Shown in pieces: positions 30,134-39,287 of a DNA stretch of 64,000 bases. The position numbers and the translations under genes were made by a program. The first letter of the stretch is position 1. Each line of letters begins with the position of its first letter. The notes under the pieces are model-generated. The model saw only the letters and a list, made by a program, of their open reading frames with translations, did not search any database and was not told where the DNA came from. Origin of the DNA: an actinobacterium SCGC AAA278-O22 (lineage in GTDB: Bacteria > Actinomycetota > Actinomycetes > Nanopelagicales > Nanopelagicaceae); assembly GCA_000372185.1 (NCBI GenBank), contig AQUA01000002.1:5873-69872 (forward strand). The letters are read 5' to 3'.

Positions 30134-31125
30134 TGAGTAGTCAATTAAGTAAAGAGTTTTTACTCGAGGCACAACGTCGCATGGTACGCATTCGCCTCTT
30201 TGATGAACGTGCCTCAAAAATGGTCAAACGCGGACAGATTCCAGGAACAGTACATACGAGTATTGGTCAAGAGGCGCAAGTAGTCGGCGCATGTATGGCC
30301 CTAGGTGATCAGGACTACATGACTGGAAATCACCGCTCACATGGCCATCCGATTGGTAAAGGTTCTCCACTATCACCATTGATGGCTGAACTTGTAGGCA
30401 AAGCAACTGGAGTTTGTAAAGGTCGTGGTGGCTCTCTACACCTAGCAGACTTTAGCGTTGGTTCACTCGGTGAATCCGGAATTGTTGGATCTTCAATTCC
30501 CATCGCAACTGGTGCAGCCCTTTCTTCCAAAATTCTCAACAATGGCAAGGTTGCACTTGCATTTTTTGGTGATGGAGCTGCAAACCAAGGCAATTTATAC
30601 GAGTCCATGAATTTGGCAGGGATTTGGAAGCTTCCCGTGATTTTTCTTTGTGAAAATAATCTTTACGCTCTCTCAACCCCAGCGCATACAGTGACAAGCG
30701 GTGTGATTGCATCACGTGCTGCTGGCTTTGATATTCCAGGCATAAGAGTTGAGAATGGTCAAAATTTCATTGAAGTATTTGACGCAGTTAAAACCGCAGT
30801 TGAGCGTGCTCGCAGCGGCGAGGGACCTTCACTGATCGAAGTTGTTACTTATCGTTTTAACGAACATTCAGAAGGGCTTCGCCTTGGAGTCGACTACCGC
30901 GACCAAAATGAGAAGGCTGAATGGCTGGCTAAAGATCCAATAGTTCTATTCCGTGATTATTTGATTCAAGAATCAATTGCTACTGCGGAGGAACTTGATG
31001 CCATCTTCGCCTCAGTTGAGGCAGAGGTGGAAGAAGCTTTTGAATTCAGTCAATCAAGCCCATTCCCAGATGCGAGCGATCCTTACTTAAATCTTTATAC
31101 CGAACCATTTGAGGTGTATGCATGA
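30133..31125 (+). CDS. Thiamine-dependent dehydrogenase E1 alpha subunit (acetoin/2-oxoacid type)
   Basis: GTVHTSIGQEAQVVGACMALGDQDYMTGNHRSHGHPIGKG, GRGGSLHLAD, FFGDGAANQGNLYESMNLAGIWKLPVIFLCENN. Confidence 0.92.
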   Translation: MSSQLSKEFLLEAQRRMVRIRLFDERASKMVKRGQIPGTVHTSIGQEAQVVGACMALGDQDYMTGNHRSHGHPIGKGSPLSPLMAELVGKATGVCKGRGGSLHLADFSVGSLGESGIVGSSIPIATGAALSSKILNNGKVALAFFGDGAANQGNLYESMNLAGIWKLPVIFLCENNLYALSTPAHTVTSGVIASRAAGFDIPGIRVENGQNFIEVFDAVKTAVERARSGEGPSLIEVVTYRFNEHSEGLRLGVDYRDQNEKAEWLAKDPIVLFRDYLIQESIATAEELDAIFASVEAEVEEAFEFSQSSPFPDASDPYLNLYTEPFEVYA

Positions 31126-32135
31126 AGTCTGTTATGAGCTATCTCGGCGCAATTGGTGCCGCACAACGTGAAGCAATGGATGCTGATGAACGTGTCATCA
31201 TCATCGGTGAAGATGTTGAAGCGAATGTCTATGGAACAACTGGTGCCGGTAAGGCAAGGGCAGCCGAAGGTGATTTTTTACAGCGCTATGGCAAGAATCG
31301 AATTCGCAATACTCCAATTTCAGAAGAAATTATTGTGGGAGCAGCTGCTGGCGCAGCGATGACAGGTCTGCGACCTCTGGTAGACCTCTCTTACTCATCC
31401 TTTACTTACCTTGCGATGGATCAATTTGTAAATCAAATTGCCAAGAATCGCTTTATGTTTGGTGGACAAGCATCAATTCCAGTCGTATTCCGCTCTGCGA
31501 TGTTTTATGGTCTCAATACAGGAGCTCACCACTCCGATCGCCCTTATCCAATGTATATGAATGTCCCAGGTCTAAAAATCATCACACCTGCTTCTCCTAG
31601 TGATGCAAAAGGGCTTTTGCGTTCTGCCATAGATTGCGATGATCCTGTTTTGATTTTTGAAGCATGTCCTTTATGGCCCATGAAAGAAGAAGTGGAAGAA
31701 GATGAATATTGGATTCCACTTGGCGTGGGCCGCACACTTCGCGAAGGGACCGATATAACAATCGTTGCCATTTCTGGCGCTGTTCCTGAAGCGGTAGCTG
31801 CAGCTGAAGAACTTGCTAAGGAAGGAATCTCTGCCGAAGTTTTTGATCCGCGAACCTTGGTTCCTATGGATATTGAAGGAATCATTAAGTCTGTAACTAA
31901 AACTGGACGCCTTGTTGTTGCAGATCCAGCACATCAAACATGTAGCGCGGCATCGGAAATCTCGGCACTTGTCGCAGAGCATGCCTGGGATTCGCTGACA
32001 GCTCCAATTAAGCGAGTAACCACACCAGATACACAGATTCCATTCAGTCCTGCACTTGAAAAGCACCTTTATCCAAATCGTCTTTCAATTGCAGCGGCAG
32101 CGCGTTCTGTCCTAAAAGTTTCACAACCGGTCTAG
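31122..32135 (+). CDS. Thiamine-dependent dehydrogenase E1 beta subunit
   Basis: NTPISEEIIVGAAAGAAMTGLRPLVDLSYSSFTYLAMDQFVNQIAKNRFMFGGQASIPVVFR, LRDIE-type transketolase C-terminal region (VFDPRTLVPMDIEGIIKSVTKTGRLVVADPAHQTC). Confidence 0.92.
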   Translation: MKSVMSYLGAIGAAQREAMDADERVIIIGEDVEANVYGTTGAGKARAAEGDFLQRYGKNRIRNTPISEEIIVGAAAGAAMTGLRPLVDLSYSSFTYLAMDQFVNQIAKNRFMFGGQASIPVVFRSAMFYGLNTGAHHSDRPYPMYMNVPGLKIITPASPSDAKGLLRSAIDCDDPVLIFEACPLWPMKEEVEEDEYWIPLGVGRTLREGTDITIVAISGAVPEAVAAAEELAKEGISAEVFDPRTLVPMDIEGIIKSVTKTGRLVVADPAHQTCSAASEISALVAEHAWDSLTAPIKRVTTPDTQIPFSPALEKHLYPNRLSIAAAARSVLKVSQPV

Positions 32136-32150
32136 AGAAAGAGAAGAAAG

Positions 32151-32390
32151 ATGAGAGTAGAAGTATTGCTTCCCCAGTGGGGAATGGGGATGAGCGAAGG
32201 TGTTATCTCGCTTTGGCTAAAGAAAGTGGGAGATTCTGTGAAAGAAGATGAACCCATTGCACAAGTCGAGGCAGAAAAAGTTGAAGAAGAGCTCACCGCT
32301 CCAGCAACTGGAACTCTGACTGAAATTTTGGTACCTGCAGGAGATACCGCAGAAGTGCGAACAGTTGTTGCGATTATCGAAACAGCATAA
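32151..32390 (+). CDS. Stand-alone lipoyl/biotinyl domain protein (79 aa)
   Basis: LLPQWGMGMSEGVISLWLKKVGDSVKEDEPIAQVEAEKVEEELTAPATGTLTEILVPAGDTAEVRTVVAIIE, a complete lipoyl domain with the EAEK lysine motif and nothing else. Confidence 0.92.
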   Translation: MRVEVLLPQWGMGMSEGVISLWLKKVGDSVKEDEPIAQVEAEKVEEELTAPATGTLTEILVPAGDTAEVRTVVAIIETA

Positions 32391-34042
32391 TGATGGAAAA
32401 TTTTGACGTAATCATTATTGGCGGAGGCGTCAATGGTGTTGGGATTGCCCAAGAAGCAGCGCTTCAGGGCTATCGAACTTTGTTGCTTGAGCAAGATGAT
32501 CTATGCAGTGGCGTATCCGCATGGTCAGGTCGTTTAGCACACGGAGGATTACGTTATTTAGAACATTTCGATTTTGCTCTGGTTCGGGAATCTCTGCTTG
32601 AGAGAGAACGACTTGTAAAGAATGCCCCACATTTAGCGAAGCATGTGCCCTGGATTATGCCAGTTTATAAGCACAATAAACGAGGTGGGCTACTAGTGAG
32701 AATGGGAATGATTCTCTTTGACATTCTTTCATTTGATAAGTCAGCACCGCGTCACAAATTCTTAAGCAGAAAGAAAGTCCTCAAAATGTTTTCTGCGATT
32801 GAAACTGATGGACTCAAGGGTGGATTTCATTATTGGGATGGGCAGATTGAACTAGCTGAGCGCCTTTGTATCGAATTGGCACTTGATGCACAGGCACATG
32901 GGGCACAGATTCGAACACATTCGCGCGTACAAGCTCCAGTTTTTACCGGAGCGAAAGTAACCGGTGTGACTTATACAGATTTGATTACAGGTGAAACACA
33001 TTCTGCTCACGCGCCAGTTGTCTATAATGTGGCAGGTCCATGGATTGATCGAGTACTCACTCAGGACGCAAAGTTCCCAACTCAACCTCGCTTAAACGGT
33101 GGAACCAAAGGCTCACACCTCATTGTGAATCCATTTCCTGGGGCACCAAAGGAAGTTATTTATTATGAAACCCGCACCGATGGTCGACTCATTCTTGTTA
33201 TTCCGTGGCTGGGTAAATACATGCTTGGCACTACTGATATTCGTTGGGAGCATGATCCCGAAGATGCACGTTGCGACATTGGAGAATTGGAATATCTCCT
33301 TCGAGAGGTAAACGCATTAATCCCAGAAGCGAACCTGACTATTGGGGATGTTCTTTACACATATAGTGGAGTGCGCCCGCTTCCATACGAGCCAGAGAAA
33401 GATGAATCCGCAGTTACGCGAACGCACATTCTTTTTGATCACAAGAACAATGGAGCAGAGGGTCTCGTGACTGTGGTGGGTGGGAAACTCACAACTTTTA
33501 GACAGTTGGCTGAAGACGCAGTTTCTGATCTCAATAAGAGACTTAATCGTAAGAAAACAAAATCTCTGACGCGAAACCGTAAATTACCAGGAGCCCACTT
33601 CCATGATATTGAATCTCTCACTTCAGAACTCATCAATCAAGGCGCACCAACAAATGTAGCTAATCGCCTAGTTCGAATATATGGTTCTCGTTCACTTGAA
33701 ATATGGAACATCATTGAATTGGATCCATCTGCTATAGAGGCAGTTGATAACTCAATTGGCTTGACTCGTGCCGAAATTGAATATGTTCTTGTTGAAGAAT
33801 TTCCTAAAACGCTCGCTGATCTCATGGCGCGACGATTGATACTGGCATTTGAAGATGGTCATGGTCTGAACGTTGTTGAAAAGATAGCTGAGATAGCGGC
33901 GGGAAAGTTGGGATGGTCCTCGGTTGAAATCTCACGCCAAATTGAAGGTTATAAAACTTGGCTTGATCACTTAGCAATACCTGATGTAAATGGACCACGT
34001 TCTACACACTTTGGTGCAAAGCAAATGAGTGAATCACGATGA
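32390..34042 (+). CDS. GlpD/EryB-like FAD-dependent glycerol-3-phosphate or polyol-phosphate dehydrogenase
   Basis: DVIIIGGGVNGVGIAQEAALQGYRTLLLEQDDLCSGVSAWSGRLAHGGLRYLEHFDFALVRESLLERE, GTKGSHLIV, LGTTDIRWEHDPEDARC, TVVGGKLTTFRQLAEDAV. Confidence 0.93.
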   Translation: MMENFDVIIIGGGVNGVGIAQEAALQGYRTLLLEQDDLCSGVSAWSGRLAHGGLRYLEHFDFALVRESLLERERLVKNAPHLAKHVPWIMPVYKHNKRGGLLVRMGMILFDILSFDKSAPRHKFLSRKKVLKMFSAIETDGLKGGFHYWDGQIELAERLCIELALDAQAHGAQIRTHSRVQAPVFTGAKVTGVTYTDLITGETHSAHAPVVYNVAGPWIDRVLTQDAKFPTQPRLNGGTKGSHLIVNPFPGAPKEVIYYETRTDGRLILVIPWLGKYMLGTTDIRWEHDPEDARCDIGELEYLLREVNALIPEANLTIGDVLYTYSGVRPLPYEPEKDESAVTRTHILFDHKNNGAEGLVTVVGGKLTTFRQLAEDAVSDLNKRLNRKKTKSLTRNRKLPGAHFHDIESLTSELINQGAPTNVANRLVRIYGSRSLEIWNIIELDPSAIEAVDNSIGLTRAEIEYVLVEEFPKTLADLMARRLILAFEDGHGLNVVEKIAEIAAGKLGWSSVEISRQIEGYKTWLDHLAIPDVNGPRSTHFGAKQMSESR

Positions 34043-35529
34043 GTTTCAAGCGCCATATTCTCGTTATTGATGCTGGTTCATCTAGCGTCCGCACGCTTAT
34101 TGTCAATGATTCCGGTGTAATCGTTGGCGAGGGTCGAAGTCAAGTCATATGGAAACATCGCAACCCAGGTTGGGCGGAGTTGGATCCTTTGGAGCTGTGG
34201 AATGCCACCCGAAAAACTATCTTGGATGCAGTTATTGATGCAGGAATTTCTGTCACACAGATATCTGCGGCAGGGATTACAAGTCACCGCGAAACATTTA
34301 TGATTTGGGATAAGACAACGGGTCAACCTGTGCATGATGCACTTGTATGGATATCGAATCAAACAGATGAAATTATTGATCGCTGGAGTAAGCAAGGTTT
34401 AGCAGCTGAATTCAAGGCGCGCACAGGTCTCCACAACGACTCATTTTTCTCAGCTGGCAAAGTTGCATGGCTTCTCGAAAATGTGGATGGATTAAGGGCG
34501 AAGATTGCTAGCGGTCAGTGCATAGCCGGAACAGTCGATACTTGGTTGACATGGAATCTCAACGGCAGAACAGTGCATGCAACAGATTCCTCGTGCGCGT
34601 CACGTACAGCACTTTTCAACATTCATACTTTGAAATGGGATAGCGAATTACTTGGCAAGCTTGATATCCCTGAAGTGATATTTCCAGAAGTCCTAAATTC
34701 AGATGGCGATTTTGGAAAAGTAGATCGAAGCATTTTGGACGCAGATATTCCAATTCGGGCAGTGTTGGCGGATCAGCAGGCGGGGATGTTTGGGCAGGCT
34801 TGTTTTGCTAAAAATTCCTTGAAGAATACTTTTGGAACAGCTGGTGTACTTACAGTCAATGTGGGGGATACACCTCGAGATGTAGAAGGCTTAACTGGCT
34901 CTGTTGCCTGGCTAGTGCAAGGAGATCTCAAGTATGAAGTGGAAGGGGTTGTCTTCCATAGTGGTCAAACAATCCAGTGGCTACGTGACAACTTAGGAAT
35001 TTACGCACCAGCTAATCGCATTGATGAAATTATAAAATCGGTAAGCAGCAATGGCGGTGTATATCTCGTCCCAGCCCTTGGGGGGCTTGCAGCACCATAT
35101 TGGGATCGTAAAGCGCGCGCTTCAATTCAAGGTCTCTCTTTAGATACATCAGCAGCACATTTAGTACGTGCTGCGGTAGAGGCGATGGCTTTCCAGACAC
35201 TCGACATCATTGAGAAGCTACAAGAATTTCCAGTCAACTCTTTCAAGGTCGATGGTGGTGCGGCCAGTTCAAATTTCCTATGTCAATTCCTATCGGACAT
35301 TACAGGGATGCAAGTTCAGCGTCCTTTTGAGCTGGAGCGAACAGCTCTCGGCGCCGCGTATGTCGCAGGGTTAAGCATTGGGATTTGGAACAGTTTGGAA
35401 GAGATATCCAACAACTGGACTGCCGAAAGAATTTTTGAGCCCGTCGCCAAAGATTCTGATCGGGAAAAATTGAAGTCAGAATGGAAAGAAGCAGTAAATC
35501 GGACTCTCATCGGAGGAATTAAGAAGTGA
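34039..35529 (+). CDS. FGGY-family carbohydrate/polyol kinase
   Basis: VIDAGSSSVRTLIVNDSG, DALVWISNQTDE, FGTAGVLTVNVGD, KVDGGAASSNFLCQFLSDITGMQVQRPFELERTALGAAYVAGLSIG. Confidence 0.92.
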   Translation: MSFKRHILVIDAGSSSVRTLIVNDSGVIVGEGRSQVIWKHRNPGWAELDPLELWNATRKTILDAVIDAGISVTQISAAGITSHRETFMIWDKTTGQPVHDALVWISNQTDEIIDRWSKQGLAAEFKARTGLHNDSFFSAGKVAWLLENVDGLRAKIASGQCIAGTVDTWLTWNLNGRTVHATDSSCASRTALFNIHTLKWDSELLGKLDIPEVIFPEVLNSDGDFGKVDRSILDADIPIRAVLADQQAGMFGQACFAKNSLKNTFGTAGVLTVNVGDTPRDVEGLTGSVAWLVQGDLKYEVEGVVFHSGQTIQWLRDNLGIYAPANRIDEIIKSVSSNGGVYLVPALGGLAAPYWDRKARASIQGLSLDTSAAHLVRAAVEAMAFQTLDIIEKLQEFPVNSFKVDGGAASSNFLCQFLSDITGMQVQRPFELERTALGAAYVAGLSIGIWNSLEEISNNWTAERIFEPVAKDSDREKLKSEWKEAVNRTLIGGIKK

Positions 35530-36440
35530 TTTTGACCAAAAATACAGGCAACGGGACCGCTGCAATATCAACTCGAGAAGTAATGCAACGTGCACAAAGC
35601 GGAGGTTGGGCAGTTGGTGGGTACAACATGCACAATCCTGAAACCACCCAGGCGCTCCTAAAGGCTGCAGAAAAAACTCAATCCCCAATATTTATGCAGA
35701 TTGGACGAGCAATCATTCCGCATATGGGATTAAAAGCTGCCTTCGAAATGACAAAGCGAATTACAGACGAATCTGATGCGCCATTCATCATTCATCTCGA
35801 TCATGGCTCCGAGGAAGAAGTCATCGAAGCAATCAATCTTGGATTTAAATCCATCATGTTTGATGGTGCTCATTATCCATTTGAGGAGAACATTAAAGTC
35901 ACACGTGAAATAGTTAAGCGGTGCCACGATAACGATGTCTATGTTGAAGCAGAGTTAGGTCGCATTCCAGATGTCGGGCAAAAAGTTAATTGGAAAGACT
36001 TCTACACGGATGTACACGAAGCAGAGCGTTATGCAAACGAGACGGGAATCGATTCACTAGCAATATCTTGCGGAATAGTACATGGCGTAATACCAGATAT
36101 CGCACCGGAGCCTCTTGCTATAGAAGTCGTCAGAAATATTCGAAAAGTGGTCTCAATTCCCCTTGTTATGCATGGCGCATCTGGAGTTCCTGATCACGAA
36201 ATTTCGGAAGTAATCGCTGCGGGAGTCAGCAAGATTAATGCTGATACAGATCTACGATTTGCATTTCGCAAAGGAATCGAAGAAGTTTGGGCTAAGGGAG
36301 ATGCACAGCTCGAGGTAGCAATGTCTCTGGGTCGCGAATATATGGTGAGTGCAACTGCTCAGAAGATGGAGTTATTTGGCTCTGCAGGCAAAGCAACCGT
36401 ATTTGAGAAATTTTCTATCGATAGCAGCCGCAAATGGTGA
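35526..36440 (+). CDS. Class II fructose-bisphosphate-type (ketose-phosphate) aldolase
   Basis: GGWAVGGYNMHNPETTQALLKAAEKTQSPIFMQIG, PFIIHLDHGSEEEVIEAINLGFKSIMFDGAHYPFEENI, VEAELGRI, LVMHGASGVPDHEISEVIAAGVSKINADTDLR. Confidence 0.93.
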   Translation: MILTKNTGNGTAAISTREVMQRAQSGGWAVGGYNMHNPETTQALLKAAEKTQSPIFMQIGRAIIPHMGLKAAFEMTKRITDESDAPFIIHLDHGSEEEVIEAINLGFKSIMFDGAHYPFEENIKVTREIVKRCHDNDVYVEAELGRIPDVGQKVNWKDFYTDVHEAERYANETGIDSLAISCGIVHGVIPDIAPEPLAIEVVRNIRKVVSIPLVMHGASGVPDHEISEVIAAGVSKINADTDLRFAFRKGIEEVWAKGDAQLEVAMSLGREYMVSATAQKMELFGSAGKATVFEKFSIDSSRKW

Positions 36441-37114
36441 ATGAAGCTAGTTCAGTACTAACTTCTGGAACGGCGCTGCCGCTTAAGGGAATTAGAAAAG
36501 TTGCGGCAAGGCGCATGATTCAAGCCTGGCAAGCTCCAGTCTTCCACCTCTCTACTGATGTGAGAATGGAATCTGCGTTAGCACGAGCCAAAGCACAGGC
36601 AGGAACGACAGTCACAGATGTATTAATTTCCGCTGTTTCAGATTCGTTGAAGTCGAACCCGGCTCTTAATGCACACTACGCGGATGAGATTGTTACAACA
36701 TTTTCTGAAATAAATATCGGTATTGCAGTTGCAACGACTGCCGGATTATTAGTCCCGGTTGTACATGGTGTTGAAACAGATGATTTATCAGCTATTGCGA
36801 AAAAGCGCAAAGATGCTGTAACAAAGGCACGCGACGGCAAACTATCCATGCCTGACATTGAGGGTGCGACTTTTACGGTTTCAAATTTAGGGATGTTGGG
36901 AATTAACAATTTCGATGCAATAGTAAATCCACCTCAAGTGGCTATTCTCGCTATCGGTTCAACTCGCGAACTTCCGGTTGTATCAGACTCCAAGATTGTT
37001 ATAAGAAAAATCGCTAATTTAACACTTACATGTGATCACAGAGCTATTGATGGTGCAACTGGAGCTAATTTCCTCGCAAATTTACGCTCCATTATCGAAA
37101 GTGAAAAAGAATGA
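36434..37114 (+). CDS. 2-oxoacid dehydrogenase E2 acyltransferase catalytic domain only (no lipoyl domain)
   Basis: LPLKGIRKVAARRMIQAWQAPVFHLSTDVRM, FTVSNLGMLGINNFDAIVNPPQVAILAIG, LTLTCDHRAIDGATGANFL (HxxxDG). Confidence 0.9.
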   Translation: MVNEASSVLTSGTALPLKGIRKVAARRMIQAWQAPVFHLSTDVRMESALARAKAQAGTTVTDVLISAVSDSLKSNPALNAHYADEIVTTFSEINIGIAVATTAGLLVPVVHGVETDDLSAIAKKRKDAVTKARDGKLSMPDIEGATFTVSNLGMLGINNFDAIVNPPQVAILAIGSTRELPVVSDSKIVIRKIANLTLTCDHRAIDGATGANFLANLRSIIESEKE

Positions 37115-37872
37115 ATATCTCAAAAATTCTCTCACCTTATGGTCAAATGAAACTTATCGATGGTCCTAATTTTCTAGAGCCTGAAATCGATATTTCAATT
37201 GCTCCTCGTCTCCTTAAGTACTCCATAGAAAAATCATCGGGCACGCTCGCACGTATCTATCGTCCACAGCGAACTGTTGCGTTGACAAGTCGCGATCGAT
37301 CAACACCTGGATATGAAAATGCGATGACTCAAGCTGAAAAATTGGGTTTCCAAGCCGTGATGAGATCACCTGGCGGGCGTGCAGTTGCATATCACGAAGA
37401 ATCGGTAGTTATTGATCTACTTTCTCATGATCCAGACCCTCATCGCTATATGGATGAGCGATTTAAGGCTATAGGAAAAGTATTTGTAGAAACTTTTGAA
37501 AGACTTGGAATTGATTCTCGTATTGGCGAAGTTCCTCGTGAATTTTGTCCGGGAAAGCATTCTGTCGTTAGTGGAAATGTGAAATTAGTCGGTACGGCAC
37601 AACGAGTAATGCCCGGTGGGTGGCTTGTTGGAGCGTCAATTATTGTCAGAAACGCTGCCCCAGTGCGTGAAGTGTTGAGCAATGTATATCGTGCACTCGA
37701 GTTGGACATGAATCCTGACACTGTCGCAGCACTTAACGAGTTTGATTCCTCAATCTCAGTTGACGACGTCTTAATTGCGCTCAACTCAACGCTCAGAGAT
37801 CACTTTGAAGTGCTGGAAGTAGATCTTTCGATTAATGAACTTACAGAAAATCGAGAATCGGTTTTAGTCTAA
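37111..37872 (+). CDS. Lipoate-protein ligase A-like (biotin/lipoate ligase fold)
   Basis: RSPGGRAVAYHEESVVIDLLSHDP, CPGKHSVVSGNVKLVGTAQRVMPGGWLVGASIIV. Confidence 0.85.
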   Translation: MNISKILSPYGQMKLIDGPNFLEPEIDISIAPRLLKYSIEKSSGTLARIYRPQRTVALTSRDRSTPGYENAMTQAEKLGFQAVMRSPGGRAVAYHEESVVIDLLSHDPDPHRYMDERFKAIGKVFVETFERLGIDSRIGEVPREFCPGKHSVVSGNVKLVGTAQRVMPGGWLVGASIIVRNAAPVREVLSNVYRALELDMNPDTVAALNEFDSSISVDDVLIALNSTLRDHFEVLEVDLSINELTENRESVLV

Positions 37873-39287
37873 TGGGTGCCCTAGAACGCGCTCAGGAGTT
37901 AATCAAACAGGCCGATCCCCAGCGAACACTTCCACTCTGCGAGATTAAGCAGATTGAAATTGGAAGTGACACCCTCTTTAAAATTTGTGAAGTAGTTGAA
38001 AAATTTCTTCCATTTAATTCCACAGTAGCTGTAATAGTTGACAAAACTTTAATTCTACGGCAGCAACTTGACGTTAAAAGAACAGTTCGAGAACTGCTTG
38101 CAACAAATTTCTCGGTGAGAAGTGTCGAACTAAACGACGGACATACTGAATTACATGCCTCGGAAGAAATTATTGCTAAATCTGTTTCACTCAGTAGTGG
38201 TGTAGATGGCATTGTGACCATTGGCGGTGGAACCATCACAGATATAGGGAAGATGACATCTGTGGCATTAGGGCAAATCCCACATATTGCTGTTCAAACA
38301 GCTGCATCAGTTGATGGCTTCACAGATAATGTATCTGTAATCCTGATTAAAGGTGTGAAAAGAACAGTTCCTTCTCGTTGGCCCGAAGCACTTGTGGCAG
38401 ATACAACCTTGATTGCGGAGGCGCCTACAATCATGAATCGTGCTGGTTACGGTGAAATTAACTCAATGTTCACAGCACCAGCAGATTGGCGCCTTGCAGC
38501 GCTATTAGGATTTGAAAAGAAGTTTCATTGGGGGCCGATTGAACTTCTCAAAGGAGTTGGCGAAGGCATTGAAGAATGGGCACCCGGACTTCGTAATTCA
38601 GAGATAGGTTCTACTGAGAAGTTGGTCAATGCACTAGCAGTACGTGGAATCGTTACTGGAGTTGCTGACACCACTGCCTGCCTTTCAGGGATTGAGCATT
38701 TGATCTCCCACATGCTTGATATGCATCAATCGGCAACCCACGGTCCTATTGGCCAACATGGAGCACAGGTCGGTGTCGGCTCGGTAATTGCAGCGTCTGT
38801 GTGGGATTTGATTTTTATCAAGCTCTCAGGAGATCGGATCTCAATTAATCATTTTCCAGATCAAGCTTTTTTTAAGAGTCGAGTTTTCTCTGCTTTTCAT
38901 AATTTAGATAACTCAGATGAACTTGGCAAAGAATGCTGGAAAGATTACGAAAAGAAAGTTCTTTTCTGGAATGAAAACTTTGAAGTCATTCAAAACTTCT
39001 TACAAAATTGGAATGCTCATTCAATTGAATTGAAGAAACTGATTAAATCTCCTGAAGAAATCGTTCAAGGCCTTCTGTCTTCTGGGTCCCCTATAACTTT
39101 TGGAGATCTTGAACCAGAAATAGGTGACCCAATTGCTCGTTGGGCTGTCGCGAATTGTCATCTCATGCGGAATCGATTTGTTGGTATCGATTTATTGGAA
39201 TTTCTAGGTTTCTGGACTGAATCTGAAGTTAATTGGGTCTTCAATCGTGCAGCCCAAGCAATTAAAAAAGTAGGCGCACCAGCATGA
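37872..39287 (+). CDS. AraM/EgsA-like sn-glycerol-1-phosphate dehydrogenase-family (iron/zinc-containing ADH superfamily)
   Basis: IVTIGGGTITDIGKMTSVALGQIPHIAVQTAASVDGFTDNVSVI, VADTTLIAEAPTIMNRAGYGEINSMFTAPADWRLA, GIEHLISHMLDMH, QHGAQVGVGSV. Confidence 0.87.
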   Translation: MGALERAQELIKQADPQRTLPLCEIKQIEIGSDTLFKICEVVEKFLPFNSTVAVIVDKTLILRQQLDVKRTVRELLATNFSVRSVELNDGHTELHASEEIIAKSVSLSSGVDGIVTIGGGTITDIGKMTSVALGQIPHIAVQTAASVDGFTDNVSVILIKGVKRTVPSRWPEALVADTTLIAEAPTIMNRAGYGEINSMFTAPADWRLAALLGFEKKFHWGPIELLKGVGEGIEEWAPGLRNSEIGSTEKLVNALAVRGIVTGVADTTACLSGIEHLISHMLDMHQSATHGPIGQHGAQVGVGSVIAASVWDLIFIKLSGDRISINHFPDQAFFKSRVFSAFHNLDNSDELGKECWKDYEKKVLFWNENFEVIQNFLQNWNAHSIELKKLIKSPEEIVQGLLSSGSPITFGDLEPEIGDPIARWAVANCHLMRNRFVGIDLLEFLGFWTESEVNWVFNRAAQAIKKVGAPA

